Origin: Ciona intestinalis
Lineage: Eukaryota; Chordata; Ascidiacea; Phlebobranchia; Cionidae
Assembly: GCF_000224145.3 (NCBI RefSeq)
Contig: NC_020176.2
Span: 2,050,740 to 2,114,739, forward strand
Reading direction: 5' to 3'
DNA: 64,000 nucleotides
Shown here: piece by piece, positions 1 through 11,848 of the stretch
Layout of the letters: every line of letters starts with the position of its first letter
Numbering within the stretch: position 1 is the stretch's first letter
Notes under the pieces: generated by a model
The model's database searches: none
What the model was told of the DNA's origin: nothing
What the model saw: the letters and a program-made list of their open reading frames with translations, nothing else
Position numbers and translations under genes: made by a program

Positions 1-864
1 TTTATCAAAGGTATTATGACGTAATCATCGTTACATTTTTAATCCACGATGAACGTGCGTAAAACTTTTCATTTGTTTCTACCGATTTAGATACGTCGTT
101 TTAATAAATGTAATATCATTTTAAATTCACCACATAAAGGTTCCATTTGACATGATTTGTGACAAAATTAGTATAGTAGGTGTTAGGAAAATGCATTTTT
201 TTTAATGTTTGCACGAACCGTTTCGTCATTTTAGCTATTCGCCGTGTTCTCGCAATGTAAGCGATGCGGTTAAAATAGAGCGCACGTTTATGTCGTCAAT
301 ATTTACGGAACAAAGAATCCAAAGAGTATATTGTTGGCCGAACGTAAGAAAGTTTATTTTAATATAAATAGGATTTATTTCTACTAAAAAAATCCGGACG
401 TTTTTCGACGATCCGGACGGTGACATTATCACTGAAAAAGGGGTATTTTTACAATCCTGTATATATATATATTGTGAATTTGATATAATGTTGCTTCACA
501 TGCCCAACAGAAGAAATACTTTATCTGCATAGATACTGTATCCATTAAGCTTAAAACAGCATTGACTTTTTGTGTAAAAACGGTGTCTTGTTCATATCAT
601 AGGTGTCTGTTTTTTTTACCTTTAAACAAAATCTGGAGTGACTTGGTAAAAACAAGGTTACATCCATAGTCGTCAAACATGGCGAACCTCATTACTTAAT
701 GAGGTATTGGCAAAATGCAATATACTTTTGCCCTGTTTGTTTGTATACACTTAACAGCAGAATAAAAGCATTTGCAATACACCTGTTTTTTTATTTCAAT
801 TTACAGTTTATTTTTTCAGTTCCATGGGTTACTTTTAATTAAAATTTGACTCAAAAAATATAAA
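1..864. other. Upstream region and probable 5' leader of the SLC46-like gene
   Basis: No convincing coding exon is visible. The DNA is AT-rich. A pyrimidine-rich acceptor (TTTTTTCAG) ends at 819 and could be a cis or spliced-leader trans-splice site. Just after it lies a four-codon upstream reading frame (824-838, M-G-Y-F-stop) ahead of the SLC46-like start at 865. Confidence 0.4.
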
Positions 865-3800
865 ATGTCGAATCCTGGTCTGAGGGGGTTTGACAAGTTA
901 CGCTACAATCTTATCCATGTTGATATGATCGTTGGTTTCGGAGCATTTTCTTGTTTATTGCTTGACCCTCTGAAGAATGAATATCTGTACATGGTAAGAT
1001 TTTTGTATACAAAAATGTATATTTATAGAAAAAATAAATGTAAATGTCCTTTTTTATCTTGGTGTGGTGGGGGAAAAGTTTAAACACTGTTGTTTTAGAC
1101 ACCTAATGCCTGTAGCCCGCTATGCATGGAATTTTTTTACTTGTTCTTTGTAAGTGTATCGGACTACTGGGTTGAAACAATTAAATTTCTTGCATAAACA
1201 AACAGACACAATGATGGCAGCCTTGAGATTTGAAGCCAGTATCTTCTGGTTCTGAAGTTCTGTTGGTAATTTCCTTCCCTATGTTGTTTTACTTAATTTA
1301 ATCTTCGCAATCGCAACTGTATTCGCAGTTATAGTATTGCGGGATAAGATGGAATACGGTTAATACCTAAATTTACAACACTTGCCTTTAGAGTTGAATA
1401 GCTATGTTATATAACTCTGTAAATTTTAATTGTTTACTAGTATTTCTACTATATGGGGCGAAAAAAGTGAATCAAAATATGTCCCATTATACCCCACCAC
1501 TGGCGTAAAGTTACGGGGTTGCAGGGTTGCCTGGCAACCCTTTGATTTTCTCCATACTAATAATGCGTAAGGAATTACGTTCGACCAAACGAAGACGCCA
1601 TTATTACTGCGAACAAACTTCGTTTACGTTCGTTAAAATATGTCAATACCCATGCGTCATTCACGACACAAAGGCATTCAACTGGTATTAAAACTCCTGT
1701 TTGCTAAATAATTCATGTGTGAATCGCTATTTGTGACGTCAGTAATCAACGTGTGAATCGCTGTCATGTCGTAATCAATTGCCAGGTTCAAACAACCGCT
1801 ATTATGATGCAATGAATCCACGTGTGAATCCCTACTATTTCGTAATAAATATGCTGCTTGCCTAAGGAAAACATTGCATATAAATATAAAGCAGTGTTGG
1901 AAACGTTTTAGGCAGTTTATTTCCGCGATATTTCGTTCTGGAAACCTACTATTTCCGACGGACGGGTCTTCGTTTGTAAGATAACCACACACTCGTGCGG
2001 GCTTGACGAAAGGCGCATGCGACATAGCTACTGTGACGTCACTCGCCAGGCAATCGGATTCGACCGTTTCTCATTACACGGACTCGCCGAACGCGCGTAA
2101 TTTTAATTTGTCTCATCCCTACGTAATTCTGAATACGTTTACGTTTGTATGAGCGTTTACAAAGCACATATTTAAAGGGTTGCAAACCGAAAACAAAGGG
2201 TTGCAAACCGTTTTTTTTTTCGCGCCTACCGGCGCGAAGACTTCCTTTTTTTCTGGTTTTTGCAACCCTAACGTTTAGTAAAACTTTACGCCTATGTACC
2301 CCACCTTACCATATACTATTATTATGTTCTGAGATATATTTTTTGCAGCGTGTTGCTGAGTTACACAACACAACGAAGAAAATTTTGTCAGATTGCACGG
2401 AAAATAACGCAACGAACATTGACCAGATTGTTGCTGATGAAGTATCACAGTAAGGAATTTATCATTACATTTTTATGCAGCTTTTGGTATAATTTAAAAG
2501 GTGTAAAAAGAGCTCAAGGCACAATAGGTGTGGCTTAGTAATTGTACAAATCTGGTTATATATTTTTGTATGTCGCCGTCAAATAGTGGTTAACCAGGAG
2601 AATATAGGTTTAAGGCTCAATGCTGCTACCATTGTGGTCATATGCGTCTTGGGGCAAGCCAACTAACGGTAATTACTTCCCAACCCAGAACTTAAAAGGT
2701 TGTCAAAATTGTAAGCCATACACTAAAAATCTCCTAAAAAAACACACAAAAAGTAACATAGATACATGGTAACTAAATGGCAGGCTTAGGGTGTATTAAA
2801 CGTTGTTTCTACGCCACACGGGGAAAAATAAGCTACATACCGACATTTATATATCATAATAATTACAATTTAAAAAATAATCACTCACAAAGTAACATAC
2901 ATGGTAACTCGTAAGCTGGCATGGGGTGTATAAAACAGAACACCCAAGTTATAACAACAGTCGTTTTCCAGCCACGCGAGGATAAAGTAAGTTACCTTCA
3001 TTCATTCATTCAATTAAATTTATAATTTGGTTTTGGGTTAACAAAATGATTCACCATGACTCTAGAGAGTTTTCTATTATATATGGGTGAGGTCACATAG
3101 TTAAACAGGGTATTCATATATTTCGTTATTTCACATTATATAAAGTTGTCACTTACTTATACATATCATCGGGGTAAACCAAAGTAGCCTATGTCACATT
3201 TTTTTGAGGTTTGCTCAAACATTGCCAAAATGTGCCTTTTGTCCAACAGCATGAAAAATTGTAAAAAAGACACTTTTAAAAAAGTTGACATAAGCTACTT
3301 TGGTTTTACCTGGACAATATGTTTTCACTTTTATTGTTTGCACTTTTACGACCTTGACAATAAAAGTAAGTATTGTAATGTCACATGAACATAACGTAAT
3401 GTATTAGTTTACTCTTAGCATACATTGTGTTGCACTGTCATTATGTACGTTGCCTTTGTGTTTTTACAAACCATTTCAAAAAACATATCAAAACTCATAG
3501 CTTATATAGTAGGGTTTAAATGGATTAAATGCCATAGTAGACCCATTACCTCTGTTTAAAATTGATGTAGAAGAAGTAGTACTGTGGGGTAAGATGGGAT
3601 ACTGTTAGCAACTAAATACCATATTTCCTGATCACGTTTGTAACAATTAACAAAACTATTTTAGTGTCTTGAGGGTTGAGGCTACTGTNNTATATAATTT
3701 CTATAAATATTTNTTTGTTTACTGCGAATNNTGGGACGGATAAAAAAANACAAAAACGGGAAACCCAATACATAAGCATTTCNNNNNNNNNNNNNNNNNN

Positions 3801-6800
3801 NNNNNNNNNNNNNNNNNNNNNNNNNNNNNNNNNNNNNNNNNNNNNNNNNNNNNNNNNNNNNNNNNNNNNNNNNNNNNNNNNNNNNNNNNNNNNNNNNNNN
3901 NNNNNNNNNNNNNNNNNNNNNNNNNNNNNNNNNNNNNNNNNNNNNNNNNNNNNNNNNNNNNNNNNNNNNNNNNNNNNNNNNNNNNNNNNNNNNNNNNNNN
4001 NNNNNNNNNNNNNNNNNNNNNTTTGTGTTTTTACAAAGCCATTTCAAAAAACATATCAAAACTCATAGCTTATATAGTAGGGTTTAAATGGATTAAATGC
4101 CATAGTAGACCCATTACCTCTGTTTAAAATTGATGTAGAAGAAGTAGTACTGTGGGGTAAGATGGGATACTGTTAGCAACTAAATACCATATTTCCTGAT
4201 CACGTTTGTAACAATTAACAAAACTATTTTAGTGTCTTGAGGGTTGAGGCTACTGTTATATAATTCTATAAATATTTTTTGTTTACTGCGAATTGGGACG
4301 ATAAAAAAAACAAAAACGGGAAACAATACATAAGCATTTCACCCCACCCTATTATAGTAAGGTGGGGGAAGATGGGACACTTTTTATTCTATTTTCCCAT
4401 CCTATTTGGTAGTAAACAATAAATATTCAAAGAATTATAAAACCGTATTTTTACAGCTCGCATTGGTCGTTTTTAATTGTTTAAAACATGATCAGGGTGT
4501 TTGGATATTATGTGCTAAAAGTGTCCCGTCTTTCCCAAAACTACTGTATAAAATTTTATATATATATATATAATTGTGCAACACCAATTTACAGAATTTA
4601 ATTCTAATTTTTAATCCCACCTTTTAACAGGTGGACCTTGTACTTGAATCTTTCCATGTTCCTACCAGCTTGTGTGGCATCTATTCTAATCACATCTTGG
4701 AGCGACAAAGTTGGCCGTAAAGTAACCATGTCCATATCCTTATCGGGCATGCTGCTACACAGCATATTACTTGCTATCATTGTAAAACTACAGTAAGCTT
4801 TATTTCGCTGGTGTTGCTTTTTAGTTCAGTGTGGCTTGCTGTGGTAATGTATTTAAGATTTTTTTTATTCTATTTTATGTGGCTGAGGTCTCTTATTCAA
4901 ATAGAAATTTTCTAATTTTCTATTTAAATAAGAGACTGACGATGCCATTTAGGCGAAATATATTTCTCTATTAATAACTAGTGGTTGGACTTGATTTTTG
5001 TTTGTTACGTTTTCGTGGCACCAGATCATTACTGTATTTTACTATACAAGAATCGTTCAACTGTATGAACATCAGATCAGGGTCAGATTCGCGGAATTTA
5101 TTACAAGTCATTTATTATGAATAAATAAACATGTTTTAATTTTCAGTTTGCCAATACCGTGGCTTTTGGTCAGCAACTTTGCGGCTGGGCTTGGTGGTTA
5201 CTACATGGCTCTGCTAATGCAAGGCACCGCTTATCTAAGTGATATAACATTGGAAGAAAAACGAGGCTTTCGGTAAGTTGATATTTTGCCCAGCGCCGTG
5301 GTTTAGTAGTTTGGCACTTGTATTTTATATTGCTACTGAGAAGTATAAGGTTCAATGCAAAAACTCTGTTTTAAAAAAAATGATACAGTGTCCCATATTT
5401 CCCACTCTATTAAAATGTCCCATATTACCCCCTGGTTTATCTATATTTAGATTTGCGATTCTGGAAGCTTCGATGGGTGTAGGGGGTGGGGTGGCGGGTA
5501 TATGTAGTGGGTACTGGATCGAAGCCCAAGGATTCTTTAACCCCGTCCTTTCAACGATGATAATCAATATCTCCTCGCTCCTGCTCGTTCCTCTTCTCCT
5601 CAATCCTCAGAAGATAAAGAAAGAGAATAAACTGAAAGAGGAAAAAGAGAGTGTTGGTAATATAAGAAATTAAAATTAAATTTTTTTATTTATTTTTAAA
5701 TTGATCAAAATTTATTGATTATTTTAGAATTGATCCAAAGTTTTTATTTATTTCCTTAAAAACGGTAACGAAAATTAAATTAATTAAATTAAAAACAACA
5801 AAGTGTTAAACAAAAGTGTGGCTAGTAAACCCACAAACTAATACAGTTAACAACTATCTTTTTGTTGTTATATTTTTTTCATTTTTTTTTATCTCAACTC
5901 TCAAGTATCTCTACGGTAATTAAATAAACAAATAAAAAAATTTAAACATACATATTTTTAAAACTTCTTACAAAAAAAATGCTTTTGTATTTTGACTATC
6001 AATACATTAACTTTTAATAGCAACATATTGTAGCTAAAAAAAGTTTCTTTTCGAATATTTTTTTAATTTTTGATTAATTTTTTTTATTTTATTAGTTTTT
6101 TTTATTTTGCATTTTGACTATCAATACATGCAATAGCATAACTATCAATAGCATAATACTGTATCTAAAAAATTATTTTTTCTCAAATATTTTATTTTAA
6201 TAAATGTCAGGCATAGAACCGATCAACCGTGAAGGGTCTGGCGCCGAAATTACTGATGCGCGAAGAGCGAGTGTCGACAGTGCCTTCTCTGATGTCACAA
6301 TTGCATCTAAGAATTTTGGATCTTTTGTTGAAAATGCAGATTTGAATGGTATGTGTTAGGGTTTAAAAACATAATTTTTTGGATTTTATTTTTTTTAAAC
6401 GTCTAAAAAAACACAATTTTTCCGTTCTTACCCCATCGTTTTATAATTTTAATGAATTATTTGTTTGTTGTTGCAGAAAATCTAGAAATAAAATTTAATT
6501 CTGTAAATATTCTTTATTTACTATCAAATGGAATAATAAAAGAGAAAAAAACTTATCTAAATTTTAATGAATAATTGTTTATCATTGCAGAAAATCCAGA
6601 AATAAAATTAAATTCTTTAAATACTCTTTATTTACTATTGGCATCAAATGAAATAATAAAAGAAAAAAATCCATTTAAATTTTAATGTATAATTTTTTGT
6701 CGTTGCAGAAAATCCAGAAATAAAACCCCAAAATAGTAAGAAGTACAATGTGTTTGAATTACTGAGGAGAGTTTGGCATGTATATAGCAGTGAATTCAGT

Positions 6801-9800
6801 GAATGTGATGTCTGTAACCTTACTAATGGAGATGTCACCATCATGTGCAGAATAAGTAAGTAATTTAAACTAAGTTTTTAATATTTTGGCTGTAGTTTCG
6901 TTTCAGTTTAGTTTCAATTCGCAATTTAAAATGGTGTATATAATATTTTTTTATTATTAAAATATGTTTTTAAAAGTTTTAGTGTTTTTGTATGATTAGA
7001 ATTTTAGTTATTACCTTAAACTGAATTTTTTTTTTATATAATAATTTTTTATTTTCTGTATTTTTACCAATTTTTTTAAAAAAACATTGTTTTTTTTTCT
7101 AAAAAATATTTTTGTTTAACTATTTTTTTATAACACACACAAAAAATTGAAATTTGTGATATTATTTATAAAAACTTAAAATTGATTTTTTTTTTTAAAT
7201 TTATAACATTTTTTAGTTTTATAAAACTTAATTTTTTTTTTAAATCTCAAAAATCACATTTTTTAAAAATCTCTATTTATTTCTAGGCAAATGCGAGCAC
7301 GGTGGGGGCTGGTATGTCGGTCGTATATGGAGGTTATGGTTTTATATTTTGTCGTATGATCTTATGATGTACGTTACAGTTGGTTGCATGGTTTTCCAAA
7401 CAATATATTTCCTTTCAAAACCCCTGTGTTTTACGCCTGTGCTCGTGGGGGCTCAACTGGTGAGTAATTAATTTATAGACGGTTGGGGTAAGATGGGAAG
7501 GTTGGGGTAAGATGGGAAGTTTTATTTTACTGTTCTATTTAGTAGTAAATAAAGAATTTTTACAGAAATAAATTTTAATTCTGGATTTTCTGCAACAACA
7601 AACAAATATTTTTTCAAAATTATAGTAGGAGTTATATAACTGTAGCTAGGGATGCACATTACAGAATAATTAGGGAATTCTATGATATCCTAGAATCTAG
7701 AATTCCGAATCTAGAATTTCGAATCTTTTTATATTTATAGGAGAAATAATATTACCCACATAAGTCAGTTTATAGACTCCTTTATAGTAGCCTTTTTGGA
7801 TCATGAGCTGAAAAATGATCAAAAACTGTACTATTGGGTAATTTTTGCGTCATGAAACGTATAGCAGGCTATGAAAAGACGTTGCGAAACGTTTACTCTC
7901 GAAAGTCCCACAAACACAAAATTTTTTTTTTTTTAAATTATTAAGTTTCAAAAATTGTTAACATAGTTTATGAGAAGACGTGTGATGACGTCATTAAACA
8001 GAATACCGAATCCTGTAATTAGATTCGAATCTCATGGATTCGAAATTCTGTAATGTGCATCCCTAACTGTAGCCCCGCAACTTTAAAACAGCATTGTTAA
8101 TTGTTCAAACCACGGAAATATGGGATATTATGGGTTAAGATGGTTTATAGGGCAAAATGGTAAATGGGGTAAGATGGTTCAATGAGTAAGATGGTAAATG
8201 GGGTAAGATGGTGCAGATGGTAAATGGGGTAAGATAGTTCAGATGGTAAAAGGGGTAAGATGGTAAATCGGGTAAGATTGTTTGTGAGGTGGGATGGTTT
8301 ATATTCTCCTTTATCACCCCATTTGGTTGTAAACAATATATATTTACAGACTTATAAAATATCCTAAAATTCCAAAAGAGGATTATTAATTGTTTAAATC
8401 ACAAATCACGATTTGGAAATATGGGATACTATGTGCTCCTATTTATTTTTTATTTTTTCCCTTTTATTGCACATAAATTTTAGTTCCATAAAATTATTTT
8501 ATAAGTTTGTAGTACAGTACTTCTTTCGGTTACATACAAGCACCTTTCTACTAAGCTCCTATCAAAACATCATATCATAAGAATGTAACTTGCTTCATCC
8601 TCATGCAGCCAGAAAACGACAGTCGTTATAACACGGGTGTTCTGTTTCATACACTTTGTGCCAGCTTACAAGCTACCATGTATGTTACGTTGTGGGTGAT
8701 TATTTTTATCTTACCCATACCATGTAAAATTTACAGGCAGTGAAATTTTCTGTGCTGGCCCTCTCCCCTGTACTAATAGTGGTCATGCAAAAAATTTTAA
8801 AAATGTCGGCGCATTTCATTATTCTCGTCGGACTTCTTGCGTTGTCAGGTTTCTGTTTTGTGATGTCATTCGCTCATGTACTTCATGACCCTTTGGTTTT
8901 CATTGGTATGTTTTTCTTTTTTTTATGCAATATTTTGTATAAAGCAACAAAAGTTTTTAAATATAAAGTAAACTTAAAATGATTGTAATCTTTAATTATA
9001 AATGATATTTTTAGTATATATATTTTTAAAATACTTTAATACAGTTTTCTTTATTTTGTTTTTGAAAAAAATGGTCTAATTGAGTGCATTGTATGTATTT
9101 GTATATTTAATTATTTTTTTGTCTTATGGCACATTATATGAATGAATGAATGAATGTAACTTACTTTATCCTCGCGTGGCCGGAAAACGACAGTCGTTAT
9201 CACACGGGTTTAACACCTCGTGCCAGCTTACGAGTTACCATGTATGTTACTTTTGGGGTACTTATTTTTTTGGANNNNNNNNNNNNNNNNNNNNNNNNNN
9301 NNNNNNNNNNNNNNNNNNNNNNNNTTAGATTATGGTACTAAGATTTAAAATATTTAAAAATATGTTTAAAAAACAATCCTGAGCTTTATTTAAAAAGTAA
9401 CATTTAAGTTTTAAAAAATTAATTTATTTGTTTTTCTCATTTTTTAAAATTTGTTTTCTTTTTGATTATAAAAATTATTTTTCTCATGAAAATTTTTCGA
9501 ATAATGGTATTCAATTCTTATTCAGCAACTTCATTAACTTTATTCTGCAATCCTGCCAAACCTTTCATTCAAGCCAAGATTTCTTCACTTGCATCAAAGT
9601 ATGAACAAGGTATGACTTAATGATGAGATATAATATATACACTATGTTTGACTTAACAATATGCAATGCATTTGTAAAGTATATTTATAACAAATATAAA
9701 AATAATAATCCAGTTAAAATTATTCAAGTCCTTACTATTTGAAACAAAAAAACTTATACTTTTGAAATATTTTTTTTGCGCAAAGCTTTGTCCATGGTTA

Positions 9801-10463
9801 GTTTAGCATTCTGCATGAAACTCCAGTGCCGTGGCACAGTGGTTAGTCTGCCTGCCTTTAACCAAGAAGTTACGAGTTTAAGGCTTGTCACTGCTACATT
9901 GTGGGCATATGTGCCTTTGGGCAAGACACTAGACGACAATCTGAAACCTAGTGGTCACTAATGGGTTAAAAAAATTGCCAGCCAAAAAAATCACCTATAA
10001 AGTTAAATGCCAAATGTTAGTCGCACAAGGTGTATGAAACAGAACACCCATGTTATAACAACAGTCATTTTCCTGCCACTCGACGATAAAGCAAGTTAGG
10101 AAAAACATTCATTCATTTAAACTGCTACAATATTCTTTCTCATGCAGGTGCTGTATTTGCTGTAGTTTCCTGTACTGAGATACTTATGTTTCTGGTGGCT
10201 ACATTATCTTTCTTAACGTTATATCCTGCTACACTTTCAATATATCATGGATTCATGTGGTTGTACGGCGCTGGTGTGGCTCTTATACCATGTGTGCTCA
10301 TACTGTGAGTTTAAATTTTTGTGTAATATTCTGGAAATTAGATTTTTGAAATTTTTCTTTTCTGTTATCATTTTTTGTGAATTTCAGAGTTGTATCTATC
10401 GCTGACAAGCGCCGGGATAGACTGACAGTTGAAATTGGTGAAACAAAGCCATTATTATCATGA
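865..10463 (+). CDS. SLC46A3: SLC46-family major facilitator transporter (12 exons)
   Basis: Exons: 865-993, 2349-2449, 4631-4792, 5147-5272, 5451-5656, 6211-6348, 6709-6855, 7287-7459, 8737-8905, 9526-9609, 10148-10304, 10388-10463. All junctions are GT-AG and every phase matches, giving 555 residues. The first membrane helix is in exon 1. It is followed by a luminal or extracellular loop with Cys and N-x-T sites (exon 2), then the MFS signature SDKVGRK between TM2 and TM3 (exon 3). Exons 5 to 7 encode the long hydrophilic central loop between the two six-helix halves. The C-terminal half (YEQGAVFAVVSCTEI, then HGFMWLYGAGVALIP) lines up with my recollection of vertebrate SLC46A3 better than with the folate carrier SLC46A1. 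SLC46 members are proton-coupled carriers of plasma or lysosomal membranes; the substrate here is unknown. Which SLC46 paralogue it is remains uncertain. The acceptor of exon 7 is triplicated (see findings). Confidence 0.9.
1331..2318 (+). repeat. MITE (TAGTACTGTGGGG-type), split by a hAT-like insertion
   Basis: Left part (1331-1497) resembles the B-type MITE of this window (GGGATAAGATGG start, TTTAATTGTTTACTAGTATT core, GTCCCATTATACCCCAC end). Its last bases resume after 2296 as CTTACCATATACTA. Confidence 0.6.
1498..2296. mobile_element. Non-autonomous hAT-like DNA transposon, 799 bp
   Basis: Inverted ends CACTGGCGTAAAG and CTTTACGCCTATG are flanked by an exact 8-bp direct repeat TACCCCAC (1490-1497 and 2297-2304), the target-duplication length of hAT elements. 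No transposase is encoded. Inside the ends lie a GGTTGCCTGGCAACC palindrome (about 1525-1539) and several GGGTTGCAAACC copies near 2175-2215. It sits in intron 1 of the SLC46-like gene, inside a MITE. Confidence 0.75.
2583..3014 (+). mobile_element. tRNA-type SINE, two partial copies
   Basis: 2583-2830 has the tRNA-like head (AGTGGTTAACCAGG, then GGTTTAAGGCTC in the B-box position) and the GCTACCATTGTGG body. 2878-3014 repeats only the tail (GTAACATACATGGTAACTCG ... GAGGATAAAGTAAGTTAC) and ends in CATT repeats. Confidence 0.75.
3455..4356 (+). repeat. MITE-bearing segment present twice across an assembly gap
   Basis: 3455-3782 and 4022-4342 are nearly identical and flank the N run; the first copy also contains scattered Ns. 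Each contains a B-type MITE starting TAGTACTGTGGGG (3577 and 4145). The likeliest explanation is one locus assembled twice. Confidence 0.8.
3783..4021. other. Assembly gap (N run)
   Basis: Unsequenced bases inside intron 2 of the SLC46-like gene. Confidence 0.99.
4355..4550. repeat. MITE, A-type, complete
   Basis: Inverted ends TAGTAAGGTGGGGGAAGATG and CCGTCTTTCCCAAAACTACT; the core has TTGGTAGTAAACAATAAATA and TTTAATTGTTTAAAACATGA in inverted order relative to the family consensus. Confidence 0.8.
4885..5045 (+). repeat. Interspersed repeat with a terminal hairpin
   Basis: An inverted repeat (TCTCTTATTCAAATAGAAA / TTTCTATTTAAATAAGAGA, 4888-4934) is followed by GACGATGCCATTTAGGCGAA and GACTTGATTTTTGTTTGTTA. 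The same sequence recurs at 26472-26850, where a MITE interrupts it. Confidence 0.55.
5980..6200 (+). repeat. Duplicated intron segment upstream of SLC46-like exon 6
   Basis: TTTGACTATCAATACAT plus following A/T-rich sequence occurs at about 5994 and again at about 6114; the second copy runs on towards the exon 6 acceptor. Confidence 0.6.
6463..6735 (+). repeat. Triplicated 3' splice site of SLC46-like exon 7
   Basis: The string TTGCAG-AAAATCYAGAAATAAA occurs with the AG ending at 6476, 6590 and 6708. The third is the true exon start in the model. The spacer carries the right half of a B-type MITE (AATTCTGTAAATATTCTTTA). Using either upstream acceptor would lead to an in-frame stop. Confidence 0.85.
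7647..8065. mobile_element. Non-autonomous hAT-like DNA transposon, 419 bp
   Basis: Perfect inverted ends TAGGGATGCACATTACAGAA / TTCTGTAATGTGCATCCCTA. An exact 8-bp target duplication ACTGTAGC lies at 7639-7646 and 8066-8073. The interior has further imperfect symmetry (GATTCGAATC-like blocks) and no transposase. Confidence 0.85.
8114..8300 (+). repeat. Minisatellite grown from a MITE end
   Basis: About nine degenerate tandem copies of GGTAAGATGGTAAATGG, the terminal motif of the B-type MITE, directly after the interrupted MITE. Confidence 0.75.
8588..8708 (-). mobile_element. SINE tail fragment
   Basis: Reads on the minus strand as the SINE 3' part (GTAACATACATGGTAGCTTG ... ACGACTGTCGTTTTCTGG). 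It lies about 30 nt upstream of SLC46-like exon 9. Confidence 0.75.
9141..9274 (-). mobile_element. SINE tail fragment, cut by an assembly gap
   Basis: Starts with GAATGAATGAATGTAACTTA (complement of the SINE 3' tail) and runs into Ns at 9275. Confidence 0.75.
9275..9324. other. Assembly gap (N run)
   Basis: Unsequenced bases in intron 9 of the SLC46-like gene, beginning inside a SINE. Confidence 0.99.
9825..10118 (+). mobile_element. tRNA-type SINE, near full length
   Basis: Head GCCGTGGCACAGTGGTTAGT (A-box region), B-box-like GAGTTTAAGGC, GCCTTTGGGCAAGACACTAG body, then the tail AGGTGTATGAAACAGAACAC ... GATAAAGCAAGTTA and ATTCATTCATT. It occupies much of intron 10 of the SLC46-like gene. 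Confidence 0.85.
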
Positions 10464-11011
10464 TTGGTTTCTTCATATCATCTAATATTATGCACTTTGC
10501 TTTTCAAAATTTACAAAATACCTCACTAAGGAAGTTATTCTATAGTTGATGTGTTTTGGTGCCTTTCCTTCAAGATAATTATTATATGCAAATAATTCAT
10601 TAGAGCTTGATTAATCTAAACTAGTGCCATGAATTATGAACATTTGTTTTTTTCAATAACGTACTTTTACAGATTGTATCTGGAAAATTAGATACTGCAC
10701 TTGGTTTATTATTCTTTATAAATTTTTCCGAAATTATATTTATTTTATAAAAAAATCCTGAAATTATTTTTTTGATATAAACAGATTTGTTAGGATTTAT
10801 TGTGTAGTAAACAGTGTTTCTTTTTTGTTTTCTTTTACTTTTGTTAGCACTTGTATATAACTGATTTATGGGAAATGAAGTTTTCATTTAAGCAATCTTT
10901 CGTGCAATTCTTTTAATTAATTTGTTGCTTTTAATTGACCTTATTTGACCATGAATTACTCATTTATGTGCTTGTATTGTGGTGGTTTATAAGTTTCATG
11001 TGGCCTCAGCT

Positions 11012-11017
11012 AATAAA
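11012..11017 (+). terminator. Candidate poly(A) signal of the SLC46-like gene
   Basis: AATAAA about 550 nt after the stop codon. Confidence 0.4.
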
Positions 11018-11830
11018 GAAATATAATCGTTGTTGTTGGATAAATTATTAAACTTCTTGTATTTTTAATGTCAAAACAAAGACGAAAAAAGCTGTAAAAT
11101 ATCTTGTTTCGTTTTTGATAAAAGACGTTCTCACGTAAATAAAGCGAAATACTATACTTCATTTTAGAGTGCAAAATTAATTATCAAATAGCTATTATTC
11201 TTTAGGTTTGAGGTCTGCTAATACTTACCAAAACAAGTCGGTTAAAAATGAAATTTGTCCAGGAAAAATTTCCCTAGCTAATGTATTATCAGAGCATAGA
11301 ATACTAATACAGAGTCTGTTATCAGAAAGTTCTAGCAGAGCTCTGGTTCTAGCTCTCATCCGATTTAGAAACAATGCTTTTTTTACAGCATGTCTAAATT
11401 TTGGCAGATCAACGCGCGGTCGCTGTTATTTCAAATTCATTTGTTAGCGAATTCTTTTGTATGCACATGCAACAAGCAATGCCTTTTACGTTGTGTAATT
11501 TGTTAACAAGTAGACAAAAATGAGATTCGGTATTTTGGTTTAAATAAACGAAACTAGGTATAACGTAGTTTTTGGAAATATATTTTTCGCTTATTTTAAA
11601 CCTTTGTATAAAAATAAAACGTTTTTTTCCTTTTACCCATACGCTAATCTTGCATATGTTTATTAGCGTCTTAGAGCCTCGTAATTTACTAGTTTTTCAC
11701 ATAAATTACAATTACGAAATTTGTAAATTTTTTGTAAATATATATTTGTAATTTTTCACACGGAATTTTAATTTTTTACAAAGTGATATGCTTGCTGTTT
11801 ATTATCTTTTTTAACATATTCCAACTTTTA

Positions 11831-11848
11831 TATAAACCGTTTTTTCAG
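11831..11848 (+). promoter_or_regulatory. TATA-like box or leader acceptor of the FKBP gene
   Basis: TATAAA at 11831-11836 lies 82 nt before the ATG. It is followed at once by CCGTTTTTTCAG, which also reads as an acceptor. Tunicates use spliced-leader trans-splicing, so either reading is possible. Confidence 0.35.

Larger units (their letters stand above)
7480..8437. repeat. MITE cluster in intron 8 of the SLC46-like gene
   Basis: A MITE begins at 7480 (GGTTGGGGTAAGATGGG), is interrupted by the hAT-like element at 7647-8065, and resumes with CCCCGCAACTTTAAAACAGC. A second MITE remnant occupies about 8285-8437. Confidence 0.7.

Noticed and set aside
1525-1539. GGTTGCCTGGCAACC as an RFX X-box enhancer of the transporter
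   Set aside because: It lies inside a transposon near its end and may be part of the element's own structure; no second site or conserved context is visible.
11208-11447. 79-codon frame upstream of the FKBP gene
   Set aside because: No recognisable domain and no exon structure; kept only as intergenic sequence.
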